The notes under the pieces were generated by a model that saw only the letters and a list, made by a program, of their open reading frames with translations, was not told where the DNA came from and made no database searches. Shown here piece after piece: positions 56,733-64,000 of a DNA stretch of 64,000 bases (its first letter is position 1; each line of letters begins with the position of its first letter). Source of the stretch: SHVO01 sp050250575. Its GTDB lineage: Bacteria; Pseudomonadota; Alphaproteobacteria; Rhodospirillales; Rhodospirillaceae. The position numbers and the translations under genes are program-made. The stretch covers positions 186,001 to 250,000 of the forward strand of contig JBFWOJ010000004.1 in the NCBI GenBank assembly GCA_050250575.1, in the 5' to 3' direction.

Positions 56733-57698
56733 ATGTCTTCCGCTGATGCCGCCGCAGCGAAACACCATCCAACCCGGTCGCCTGTCCAGGTCCTGCGCGA
56801 GGACTGGCGCAAGATATTGCGCTCGTTATGGCGCGAGTTGAAGGAGGATAACCTCTCGCTCGTTTCCGCCGGCGTCGGCTTCTATGCCCTGTTGGCGATT
56901 TTCCCCGCCATCGGCGCGATCGTTGCGCTTTATGGATTGATCGCCGACCGCGCGACCATCGTCGAGCACCTCAGCTTTATCCGATCGGTGCTGCCGCGGG
57001 ACGCTTATCAGCTTCTGGCCGATCAGGTCCGCGAACTCACGTCCGGTGAGCCCGCCGAGCTTGGCTTAGGTTTCGCCGTCGGCGTGATTATCTCGATGTG
57101 GAGCGCCTCGCGGGCCGTGATTGCGCTGATCACCGCCATGAACATCGCCTACGAAGAACAGGAGGAACGCGGTTTCATCCACCTCAACCTCATCGCCGTC
57201 GGGTTCACCCTCGCGGGCCTGGCGGTAATGCTGGTGGCGATGGCGGTCTTGGGAGGACTGCCGGCTGTTGTCGAACAGATGGAACTTCCCGCGTGGCTCG
57301 CGGCCTCGGTCCTGCTTCTGCGCTGGCCGCCGCTCGGGGTCTTGGTGCTGATGGGGCTCGCGCTGCTCTATCGCTACGGCCCGAGCCGCGCGAACGCGAA
57401 GCTCGAATGGCTGAGCCCCGGCGCCATCTTCGCCATGCTCCTCTGGCTCCTCGCTTCGGCCGGCTTTTCGCTCTACGTCACGAACTTCGGAAAGTACAAC
57501 GAGACCTTTGGGTCGCTGGCCGCCGGCATCATCTTGCTGCTGTGGTTCTATGTCTCGGCCTATGCCGTCTGTATAGGCGCGGAAATCAACGCCGAAATCG
57601 AATATCGTACGCGAGGCGACACCACGACCGGGCGCCCGCGGCCCATCGGCCGCCGGGGCGCGACGGTCGCCGATACCAAGTCGCCGGACGCAGAATAG
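56733..57698 (+). CDS. YihY/virulence factor BrkB family membrane protein
   Basis: This 321-residue inner-membrane protein belongs to the YihY/BrkB family. Six membrane spans are visible. The family blocks are LKEDNLSLVSAGVGFYALLA, SMWSASRAVIALITAMNIAY and YVTNFGKYNETFGSLAAGII followed by the last span and GAEINAEIEY. The family's transport or other role is not settled. The charged tail (TTTGRPRPIGRRGATVAD) is variable. It is followed by the SDR gene after about 60 bases. Confidence 0.93.
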   Translation: MSSADAAAAKHHPTRSPVQVLREDWRKILRSLWRELKEDNLSLVSAGVGFYALLAIFPAIGAIVALYGLIADRATIVEHLSFIRSVLPRDAYQLLADQVRELTSGEPAELGLGFAVGVIISMWSASRAVIALITAMNIAYEEQEERGFIHLNLIAVGFTLAGLAVMLVAMAVLGGLPAVVEQMELPAWLAASVLLLRWPPLGVLVLMGLALLYRYGPSRANAKLEWLSPGAIFAMLLWLLASAGFSLYVTNFGKYNETFGSLAAGIILLLWFYVSAYAVCIGAEINAEIEYRTRGDTTTGRPRPIGRRGATVADTKSPDAE

Positions 57699-57756
57699 TT
57701 TTCCACAGGCCGAAACAGGCTGCGGGCGGCTTGGCCCCAAAAGGCAAGGGTGAGCT

Positions 57757-58533
57757 ATGAAAACCACGCATATCTTCGCGGTCCTGCTTTTGGGCATGTG
57801 CATAACTTCGGCGCGCGCCGAAACCGTGCTCGTCACGGGTTCGAATCGCGGGATCGGCCTCGAGTTTGTACGCCAGTACGCTCAGCGCGGATGGACCGTC
57901 ATCGCCACGGCGCGGGCGCCGGACAGCGCCGAAGAGCTCAAAGCGCTCGCCGCACGACATAGAGGCGTGCGGATCGAAAGACTCGATGTCGTGGATGTGG
58001 AGGGGATCAAGGCGCTTGCCGCCAAGTATTCCGGCACGCCCATCGATGTGCTCATCAACAATGCGGGCGTGCTCGGGGAACTCGATCGCCAGAAGCTGGG
58101 ATCCTTCCATTACGAGGAGTTTCAGAACGTGATGGGGGTCAACACTTACGGACCGCTCGCGGTCAGCGACGCATTCCGTTCCCATGTCGCCGCGAGCCGG
58201 CAGAAAAAAATCATCGGCATCACCTCGGGTTCCGGCCAAATCTCGCTCACCGTCGGCGGTGGCTCTTACTTCTATAAAGCCAGCAAAATCGGGCTAAACA
58301 TGGTGTTCCGCGCGCTGGCCAGCGATCTCGAAAGCGATGGGATCATCGTCGCCCTGATCGCTCCGGGCGCGGTCAATACCGATATGCGGCGCGCCGCCGT
58401 CGGCCCCGAGGCTGCGGCGCGCGACCTTTCCGCGAGTGAAAGCGTCGGCGCGATGATGAAGACAATCGACGCGCTTACGCGTTCCGAAAGCGGTCGGGCG
58501 CTCAATTACGATGGGCGCGCGATCGCGTGGTAG
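57757..58533 (+). CDS. SDR family oxidoreductase with apparent signal peptide
   Basis: This 258-residue short-chain dehydrogenase/reductase has the NAD(P) motif TGSNRGIGLEFV, the NNAG motif LINNAGVLGELD, the serine in IGITSGSGQIS and the catalytic tyrosine-lysine in YFYKASKIG. Before the Rossmann fold there are about 21 residues that look like a Sec signal (HIFAVLLLGMCITSARA). SDRs are normally cytoplasmic because they need NAD(P)H, so the signal is odd. If an internal start were used it would truncate the first strand, so the long start is likely real. The substrate is unknown. Confidence 0.9.
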   Translation: MKTTHIFAVLLLGMCITSARAETVLVTGSNRGIGLEFVRQYAQRGWTVIATARAPDSAEELKALAARHRGVRIERLDVVDVEGIKALAAKYSGTPIDVLINNAGVLGELDRQKLGSFHYEEFQNVMGVNTYGPLAVSDAFRSHVAASRQKKIIGITSGSGQISLTVGGGSYFYKASKIGLNMVFRALASDLESDGIIVALIAPGAVNTDMRRAAVGPEAAARDLSASESVGAMMKTIDALTRSESGRALNYDGRAIAW

Positions 58534-58802
58534 CGACCGGAAAAAACGGATCGCGCGCTCCTCATGTGCGGCAGCGCTCGGCGATGAAATTGTTAATGCG
58601 CTGCCAAGTCTGATTTGCCTTGAAAGGCAAGGCGTATCGGCCACCCTCCATGCAAAAAATGTCGGAAAATATGTGTTAAACAGCGGTCCGGCGCTTGCGT
58701 GCCCTAAGGACCTGCGATAAGAGTGCAGCCAAGACGGCGCTGTTATCCTTATAAACAAGGCGTCCGTCGGGGTTAGCCAATCAACAATTCAGGGGTGGAA
58801 AA
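58534..58802. other. HU promoter region
   Basis: There is no gene in this 269-base gap. A short symmetrical element TTGCCTTGAAAGGCAA lies at 58615-58630 but has no T run. The part near 58660-58790 should hold the promoter of the HU gene. Confidence 0.35.
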
Positions 58803-59102
58803 ATGGCCACATCGTCCGATAAGCCTGCGGTTGTCACGTTGAAGCATCTGGCGGCGACGCTCGCCGACAAGCATGAGCTGTCGAAGAAGGTATCCGGTGA
58901 GATCCTGGGCGACTTCGTCGGCTTGCTCACCAAGCACCTCAAGAAGGGTGACAAGATCCGCATCGGCGGTTTCGGTGTGCTGCAGGTCCGCAAGCGTCCT
59001 GCGCGTATGGGCCGTAACCCGGCGACGGGCGAGCAGATCAAGATCAAGGCCAGCAAGAAAGTCGCTTTCCGCGCGGCCAAGGAACTCAAGGAAGCCGTCT
59101 AA
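58803..59102 (+). CDS. HU family DNA-binding protein
   Basis: This 99-residue histone-like protein bends and compacts DNA. It keeps the family arm and saddle motifs: DFVGLLTKHLKKGDKIRIGG, FGVLQVRKRPARMGRNPATG and EQIKIKASKKVAFRAAKELK. It has a slightly long N-terminus before the first helix (TSSDKPAVVTLKHLAATLA), placing it with the HU/IHF-like variants of alphaproteobacteria. A strong terminator follows at 59168. Confidence 0.95.
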   Translation: MATSSDKPAVVTLKHLAATLADKHELSKKVSGEILGDFVGLLTKHLKKGDKIRIGGFGVLQVRKRPARMGRNPATGEQIKIKASKKVAFRAAKELKEAV

Positions 59103-59167
59103 TCCGGCTCTTTTGCGATACGCGTCTTGCCCGGGGGGTCCGGGCAGGACGCGGGCGTCGCCTCTGG

Positions 59168-59193
59168 AAAAGCCGGACGCGTCCGGCTTTTTT
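59168..59193. terminator. bidirectional terminator between HU and the DksA-type gene
   Basis: A 12-bp perfect self-complementary stem (59168-59179 with 59180-59191) has A-rich and T-rich ends, so it works in both directions. It lies between two convergent genes. Confidence 0.9.
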
Positions 59194-59201
59194 CGTTTTC
59201 G

Positions 59202-59531
59202 CTACATCGGCGTCGAGCGGGTCTGTGCGCACTTGATGCACAGCGGGATCGCCGGATTTGCCTCGAGCCGGCCGGGCGCAATCTCTTCGTCGCACAACGC
59301 GCAGTAACCATAAGTACCACGCTCGATGCGGGCCAGCGCGCTGTCGATCCGCATGAGTTCGCGTGACCGTCGTCGCTCGTTCTGGAACGCAAGTTCGCGC
59401 GCTTGAAGTGCGCTTGCGCGCGACAGACGGCCGACCACTTCGACCTCTTGATCCCGTTCTGCTTCGTGCAGGCTGCGTTCGATCTCGGCGCGCTGCGCGA
59501 GCAGCTGCTCCCTGATGGTGCTGATATTCAT
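59202..59531 (-). CDS. DksA/TraR-type C4 zinc finger protein
   Basis: This 109-residue protein has an N-terminal helical part (REQLLAQRAEIERSLHEAER) and the C4 zinc finger CALCDEEIAPGRLEANPAI followed by PLCIKC, giving the four cysteines of the DksA/TraR family. These proteins bind RNA polymerase in the secondary channel, where GreA also binds. It is shorter than DksA itself, closer to the TraR-like group. ATG 59531 is the first start before the helical domain. Confidence 0.92.
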   Translation of the reverse strand: MNISTIREQLLAQRAEIERSLHEAERDQEVEVVGRLSRASALQARELAFQNERRRSRELMRIDSALARIERGTYGYCALCDEEIAPGRLEANPAIPLCIKCAQTRSTPM

Positions 59532-59558
59532 AGGCGTATCGCTCGGGTTCTTAAGGAG

Positions 59559-59586
59559 CAGAGCCGACCCTTTCGGATCGGCTCTG
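59559..59586 (-). other. hairpin upstream of the DksA-type gene
   Basis: A 9-bp perfect stem (59559-59567 with 59578-59586) with a 10-base loop has no T run. It lies after the PEP-CTERM gene and before the DksA-type start, so it may be a weak terminator or a leader structure. Confidence 0.5.
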
Positions 59587-59628
59587 CAGGACCTTCCGGA
59601 CATGGTTGGTCCGGATCGTCAGCTGGTC

Positions 59629-60240
59629 TTAAGCAGCGGTCTGGGTGCTTGTGCTCGCCGTCATACGGCGGGTGAAGAACAGACCCAGGAGGCCAAGGCC
59701 AAGCAGGGCGACCGGCAGGGGCTCCGGTACCGAGGTGTGCATCGCAAGGACGAAACCGATGTTATCGGAAGTCGTACCGCTGAAAGTGTACTTGGCTTCG
59801 GTGGCGTCAAATCCAGGCGCATGCACCGTGGCATTGCCCCAAAGATCGATGAAGCCCGGCGTCGGGCCGCCGCGATCACCGACGTTCAGCGTATTCAGGT
59901 CCACCGTCACGCCGCTGTTCAGGATGAGGTAGCCGCCGATCGGCGTGAACGAGGACAGGCTCGGGATGTCCTTGAGCTTGCCGAGATCGCCGAAGTTGAC
60001 CAGGTGGTCGAGGTCGCCGATATCGCCTTGCGTGACATACACCGAACCGCCGTTACCGATGAAAATCGAATCGGTATTGCCGAGGTGGCTGCCGGCCGGA
60101 AGATTGAAGGCACCGCCGATGCCGAAAGAGGCGAAGTTGATCGTGGCTGCGTCGGCCGACGGAGTGACGGCAAAGGCCGCTCCGATGGCGCCGACCGCCA
60201 CAACCAGATTCCTCCAAGAGCGGAGAACGTTATCCAACAT
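59629..60240 (-). CDS. PEP-CTERM sorting domain protein
   Basis: This 203-residue secreted protein has a signal peptide (LVVAVGAIGAAFAVTPSADA) and the C-terminal PEP-CTERM tag: VPEPLPVALLGLGLLGLFF followed by TRRM. That tag is recognised by exosortase XrtA and linked to exopolysaccharide export (established). The middle is Gly/Asn-rich with strand-like repeats, suggesting a matrix or adhesin-like protein. ATG 60240 follows AGGAG at 10 bases. It is divergent from the XrtA-linked glycosyltransferase gene, which supports the pairing. Confidence 0.9.
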   Translation of the reverse strand: MLDNVLRSWRNLVVAVGAIGAAFAVTPSADAATINFASFGIGGAFNLPAGSHLGNTDSIFIGNGGSVYVTQGDIGDLDHLVNFGDLGKLKDIPSLSSFTPIGGYLILNSGVTVDLNTLNVGDRGGPTPGFIDLWGNATVHAPGFDATEAKYTFSGTTSDNIGFVLAMHTSVPEPLPVALLGLGLLGLFFTRRMTASTSTQTAA

Positions 60241-60959
60241 TTGAACCAAACTCCTAATCTGAAACGGCCCTATGCCGTCCGCACCTCCAGGTCAGCAAGA
60301 AGCGTGCCAGCAGCGAAGGGCTTGTTTCAAAAGGAGAAGCCGACGCGGGTGTAAAATCCGCCCGACATCGCGTCGCTTTGGGCGAGGGCCCGGTGTCGGA
60401 AAAATTGTCACTTGGCGGGCCGGACCTCGAGCGCCGGTCGCGCGGCAAGCGAGTCGCGCGGGGACACCCGCTCTGCGGTTTGAGCGTGCGGCCTTCCCAT
60501 GCGCAACGGATGCTCTTGTCGCGCTCGGCGATTGAGGGAGCGATCTTGATGCACAAGCAGTGCGCCATTTTCGCGCCGGCGCGCACAGCAACGCGTGATG
60601 ATCGCTTGGTGGCGGGGCGCTCCCGCGAAGCGCGCGCAAGATAGGCTTTGTTTATGCCGCATTTCGCCGAAGCGGGCGATGGCGCGGCGCGCATTTAAAA
60701 AAATTTTTGACGCAACGTTTTTCAGAGTCGCCGCGCGGCGTCGCGCAAATGTCGACGAGCGCGACAGCGCGGCAATTTGCGCAGTGATGTAGGCGGTTGC
60801 GTTTCTGCGCAATCGCTCGCGAGTGGAAACAAGGCTTAACAGTGTAAGGGAACTAGTGATCACTGCTCTCGTTATACAGCCGCAGTTGTCAAGCGCAGAG
60901 TTACCTACAGGGGATGTTGATGAGCACCAATGCTTCGCTCGCTGGCGGACGCGATACGT
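60241..60959. other. long intergenic region of the PEP-CTERM/EPS locus
   Basis: About 720 bases without a recognisable gene. It contains an A/T run at 60695-60720 and a 10-bp palindrome (60855-60864), a possible operator. Frames listed by length here lack family resemblance. The promoter of the sugar transferase is expected near 60840-60960. Confidence 0.4.
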
Positions 60960-61079
60960 CTCGCTCATCCCCCGTTCCGTGTAGTTGCTCACCCGGTCGG
61001 CGCGCCTCGATAACCGCGCTTCGTCCGATTTCAGTTCATCGTTAGCAGAAAGACGCCACCCGGAACGGGGTGAGCGAGG
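60960..61079 (+). promoter_or_regulatory. leader inverted repeat covering the ribosome binding site
   Basis: Bases 60960-60979 are complementary to 61061-61078 except for a 2-base bulge (18 pairs: CGGAACGGGG plus TGAGCGAG). The right arm contains the GTG 61070 and most of the GCGAGG that would serve ATG 61085. A second, competing pairing exists (60987-60994 with 61068-61075, 8 pairs). This looks like a switchable RNA leader that hides the start, though the base pairs alone are observed and the switching is inferred. Confidence 0.55.
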
Positions 61080-61084
61080 TTGTT

Positions 61085-62515
61085 ATGGTTCGAGTGTTCG
61101 GTCACCACATTTCGCTACGCGCGGTTCTCTTTGCGGTAGTTGAGATCGCGGCGTTTATCACCTTCTTCAACATCAGCCGCGCGATGGCGCTTTATCTCGT
61201 CGCAGGCGATTACCAAGGCGAGATTTTCGGGCAGACGTTTCTCCTGCCGCTGTTCTGCGTCATTGCCTTCGCGACGGCCTCCGCCTGCGGCCTATATAAT
61301 AGAGAGATCAGCGCCGACCCGAACCGGATCGTGCTCCGGCTCGCAACCGTCGCGGTCCTCATGTACTTCCTGATGGCCGTGAGCATCTCGCTGGCCGAGA
61401 TGTTCCTCGTCGAGGACATTGACCTCAAGCTCTACTATGCCATCGCCCTTGGGGCTGCGACCGGCTTCTTCTTAACCGCGCTTCTCTTCCGTCATCGCGC
61501 CTTCGCCTACAATTTCAACGGCACTGCGCTGGAGCGGCGCATCCTCGTCGTCGGCGTCGATGAATGCGCAGCCAAGATCGAATATCTGAACGGCAGCTCG
61601 CGCAGTCCCTACCGCGCCGTTGGGTTCGTCCCGATCGGCACGGAAGAAAAGCATAAGCGCCTCAGCTCCTATAAGGTGCTGCCGGGACGCCTGCTCGAGC
61701 AGCCCAAGGCTCTTGCCGAACAAGCACGGGTGCTGAAAGCCGATGAAGTCGTGGTGCCGTCCCGCGAGCGCAACGGCCTTCCGGTCGAAGCCTTGATGGA
61801 ATGCAAGCTTGCCGGCCTTTCGATCACGGAGTTCTCGAGCTTCTGGGAGCGCCAGACCGGTCAGATTGATCTCGATGCGGTAAGCCCGGGGTGGCTGATC
61901 TTTTCGGAGGGCTTCCGCACGTCGTGGGCGCGGACGGCGGTAAAACGCGCATTCGACATCGTCGTCGCCTGCCTCGTCCTGATCCTGACCCTGCCGATCA
62001 CGGTGCTGGCGGCGGTTGCGATCCGCATCGACAGTCCCGGCCCGATCTTCTACCGCCAGGAGCGCGTCGGCGCTAACGGCCGGAGCTTTTGGATCCTCAA
62101 GTTCCGCAGCATGCGCACCGACGCCGAAAAAGACGGCGTCGCGCGCTGGGCGCAAAGCAACGACAGCCGGGTTACGCGCGTCGGCAAGTTCATCCGGCGC
62201 ACCCGCATTGACGAGATTCCGCAGATCATCAATGTCCTCGTCGGCGACATGAGTTTCGTCGGGCCGCGGCCGGAGCGCCCGGTGTTCGTCGAAGGGCTCA
62301 AGCAGAAGATCCCCTATTACGATGTGCGCCATCGCGTGAAGCCGGGCATCACCGGATGGGCCCAGATCAACTACCCTTACGGCGCCTCCGACGAAGATGC
62401 GAAAGCCAAGCTGGCCTACGACCTGTACTACGTGAAAAACGGCAACATCTTCCTCGACGCCGTCGTGCTCTTCCAGACCGCCCGGGTCGTGCTGTGGCAA
62501 GAAGGCGCGCGCTAA
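61085..62515 (+). CDS. XrtA/PEP-CTERM system-associated sugar transferase (TIGR03013-like)
   Basis: This 476-residue membrane enzyme begins exopolysaccharide repeat synthesis by moving a sugar phosphate to undecaprenyl phosphate. Four N-terminal membrane spans are followed by a CoA-binding-like domain and the bacterial sugar transferase domain: a span at FDIVVACLVLILTLPITVLA, then FYRQERVGANGRSFWILKFR, the acidic site in RRTRIDEIPQIINVLVGDMS, PERPVFVEGLKQKIPYYDVR and KPGITGWAQINYPYG. The start MVRVFGHHISLR at ATG 61085 matches the family; GTG 61070 is possible. The 3' neighbour prsK follows by seven bases. Confidence 0.93.
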   Translation: MVRVFGHHISLRAVLFAVVEIAAFITFFNISRAMALYLVAGDYQGEIFGQTFLLPLFCVIAFATASACGLYNREISADPNRIVLRLATVAVLMYFLMAVSISLAEMFLVEDIDLKLYYAIALGAATGFFLTALLFRHRAFAYNFNGTALERRILVVGVDECAAKIEYLNGSSRSPYRAVGFVPIGTEEKHKRLSSYKVLPGRLLEQPKALAEQARVLKADEVVVPSRERNGLPVEALMECKLAGLSITEFSSFWERQTGQIDLDAVSPGWLIFSEGFRTSWARTAVKRAFDIVVACLVLILTLPITVLAAVAIRIDSPGPIFYRQERVGANGRSFWILKFRSMRTDAEKDGVARWAQSNDSRVTRVGKFIRRTRIDEIPQIINVLVGDMSFVGPRPERPVFVEGLKQKIPYYDVRHRVKPGITGWAQINYPYGASDEDAKAKLAYDLYYVKNGNIFLDAVVLFQTARVVLWQEGAR

Positions 62516-62522
62516 CAGTCAC

Positions 62523-64000
62523 ATGACCGCCACCGTCATCATCATCAGTTATGCGGCCGCGGCGCTTGCCTTTTTCGGCGCCACCGGACTCTTGCTGGTG
62601 AGCCGCGCCCAGCATCGCTACAAGGCGCTGCTGCTGGCCGCCTGCGCGACGACCGGCCTATGGGCGACCGCCGTGGTCGCATCGCAGGTGTGGTCCTCGC
62701 CTGGCGTTGGGCTTGCGATGGTCGCCCTCGAGCAGGCGCGCTCCCTCGCATGGATCGCGGTGCTCGCGTTCGTGATCTTCATTGCCTATCGCAAACGCGT
62801 CGATTCCAACGTCGCCGCCTTGGCCGCGGGCGCCGTGGCCATTTCGATCACTTACGTCCTCGCGCTCGCGAGCTACGGGCTCGTCGGCGGCGCGCTGCCC
62901 GAATTTGCGGTACGCCTCACCTTTATCGCCCGCATTGCCGTCGCGCTGGTCGGGCTTCTGCTCGTCGAAAACCTTTTCCGCAACAGCGGCGCGGAAGCGC
63001 GTTGGGCTGTGAAGTATCTCTGTTTCGGCGCCGGCGTCATCTTTATGTACGATTTCTACATTTACGCCGAGGCGACGTTGTTCGGCGCCGTCGACGCCCA
63101 AACTTACGGTGCGCGCGGGTTCGTCGAGACGATCGCCGTGCCGTTTGTGATTCTTGCAGCCGCACGCTCAAAAAGCTGGCCCATCGACCTTCACGTCTCG
63201 CGCCAGATGGTTTTCCGGTCCGCCACCCTGCTCGCCGCGGGCTGCTACCTTCTCCTCATGTCGATGGTCGGCTTCTCCCTGCAGGCCTTCGACGGCGCAT
63301 GGGGAACGGTGACGCAGTCCCTCTTCCTGACGTGCGCGATCCTCGTCCTTGCGGTGATCCTCTCGTCCGGCAAGGTCCAGGCGCGTTTGAAGGACTTCAT
63401 CAATCGCAATTTCTTCAGTTACAAATACGACTATCGGAGGGAGTGGCTTCAGTTCATTACCGCCATTTCCGACAGTTCCTCCGATCTCAAAATGCCCGAT
63501 CGCGCGATCAGGGCATTGGCTAATATTGTCGAAAGCACCGGCGGCGCGATCTGGACGCCGCGCGACGGCGCCTTCCATGTGGCTGCATCGTTCAATATGG
63601 GCAATCAGCTTCATGCGATCGCCGCGGACGATCCATTTGTCGACGCCCTTGCTGCCCAGGCCGGCGCGATAGCGGTGAAAGGCGAGGCCGAGGACCCGGC
63701 CTCCATTCCTTTGCCGCAGTGGTTACGGGAACACAACCGGGCTTGGCTCGTTCTCCCGTTGCTGCATACGGACGGCCTCGCGGGCATCGCCGTGCTTGGC
63801 GTGCCGCGCGTCGACGTCCGCCTGACGTGGGAAGATTTCGAGCTCCTTAAGACGGCCGGCCGGCAGGCAGCGAGTTACCTCGCCGAAGCGGAAGCCGCTC
63901 AGTCGCTCGCCCAGGCGCGGCGCTTCGAGGATTTCAACCGTCATTTTGCGTTTGTTGTTCATGACATCAAGAATCTCGCCGGTCAGATGAGCTTGATGGT
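62523..64000 (+). CDS. prsK: XrtA/PEP-CTERM system histidine kinase PrsK (partial)
   Basis: This frame is open from ATG 62523 to the window end (492 codons and continuing). It has about eight N-terminal membrane spans, a GAF domain (near residues 320-450) and then FEDFNRHFAFVVHDIKNLAG, whose histidine (VVHDIKN) is the HisKA phospho-acceptor typical of PrsK. The ATPase domain lies beyond the window. It follows the sugar transferase by seven bases, the usual pairing with the response regulator PrsR further on. Confidence 0.9.
   Translation, partial: MTATVIIISYAAAALAFFGATGLLLVSRAQHRYKALLLAACATTGLWATAVVASQVWSSPGVGLAMVALEQARSLAWIAVLAFVIFIAYRKRVDSNVAALAAGAVAISITYVLALASYGLVGGALPEFAVRLTFIARIAVALVGLLLVENLFRNSGAEARWAVKYLCFGAGVIFMYDFYIYAEATLFGAVDAQTYGARGFVETIAVPFVILAAARSKSWPIDLHVSRQMVFRSATLLAAGCYLLLMSMVGFSLQAFDGAWGTVTQSLFLTCAILVLAVILSSGKVQARLKDFINRNFFSYKYDYRREWLQFITAISDSSSDLKMPDRAIRALANIVESTGGAIWTPRDGAFHVAASFNMGNQLHAIAADDPFVDALAAQAGAIAVKGEAEDPASIPLPQWLREHNRAWLVLPLLHTDGLAGIAVLGVPRVDVRLTWEDFELLKTAGRQAASYLAEAEAAQSLAQARRFEDFNRHFAFVVHDIKNLAGQMSLM

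Noticed and set aside
60408..60992. 194-residue minus-strand frame in the EPS intergenic region
   Set aside because: It overlaps the leader inverted repeat and expected promoter, and the Arg/Ala-rich translation matches nothing.

Overview
The window is a stretch of high-GC chromosome from an alphaproteobacterium. The RpoD, DnaG, CarAB, GreA and HU proteins fit that class, as do TonB-dependent uptake and an XrtA/PEP-CTERM exopolysaccharide locus. A Rhizomicrobium/Micropepsaceae-like organism is my best guess for the lineage, but that part is inference.

Positions 1-11,095 are conserved housekeeping DNA: an Lrp-type regulator, greA, carB-carA, a GatB/YqeY protein, dnaG, rpoD with its terminator, and a CAU-anticodon tRNA.

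Positions 11,096-34,993 look like two old genomic islands inserted in tandem at that tRNA. A degenerate copy of the tRNA 3' end plus flank lies at 22,694-22,725, and the 3' half of the tRNA recurs at 34,954-34,993 (37 of 40 bases). The first island opens with an integrase tail remnant and a broken rhodanese gene. It then carries a Tat-exported DUF882 peptidase, a TorF-type porin and a potassium uptake operon in the unusual order kdpF-kdpB-(second kdpF-like peptide)-kdpA-kdpC-kdpD-kdpE, ending in a PTS IIA-Ntr gene. The second island, all on the minus strand, holds a TonB receptor-amidase-NHL operon and a four-gene operon (GIDN-type unknown protein, DUF1592 haem-c protein, DUF1552 Tat protein, Lipoprotein_15 repeat protein).

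A paralogous five-gene operon of the same families lies outside the islands at 39,882-46,881. It has a clear promoter with a TetR-type palindrome in its spacer and a strong terminator. This duplicated exported module, with one resident copy and one on an island, is the best candidate here for an undescribed system. Its function is unknown. The sequence shows a haem-binding, envelope-located gene set that always keeps the DUF1592-DUF1552-Lipoprotein_15 order.

The remaining segments are metabolic and envelope genes. From 35,000 to 39,730 there are a GT17 glycosyltransferase, a class II aldolase, a cytochrome P450 and a 2-keto-4-pentenoate hydratase-type protein. From 47,278 to 55,748 there are WrbA, a PEBP protein, DUF1028, an S9 peptidase and tandem M20 amidohydrolases. 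From 55,823 to 59,531 there are an unknown protein behind a Fur-box-like site, YihY/BrkB, a secreted-looking SDR, HU and a DksA-type protein. The right end is a PEP-CTERM protein, the XrtA-associated sugar transferase, whose ribosome binding site lies in a long inverted repeat, and the sensor kinase PrsK, cut by the window edge.
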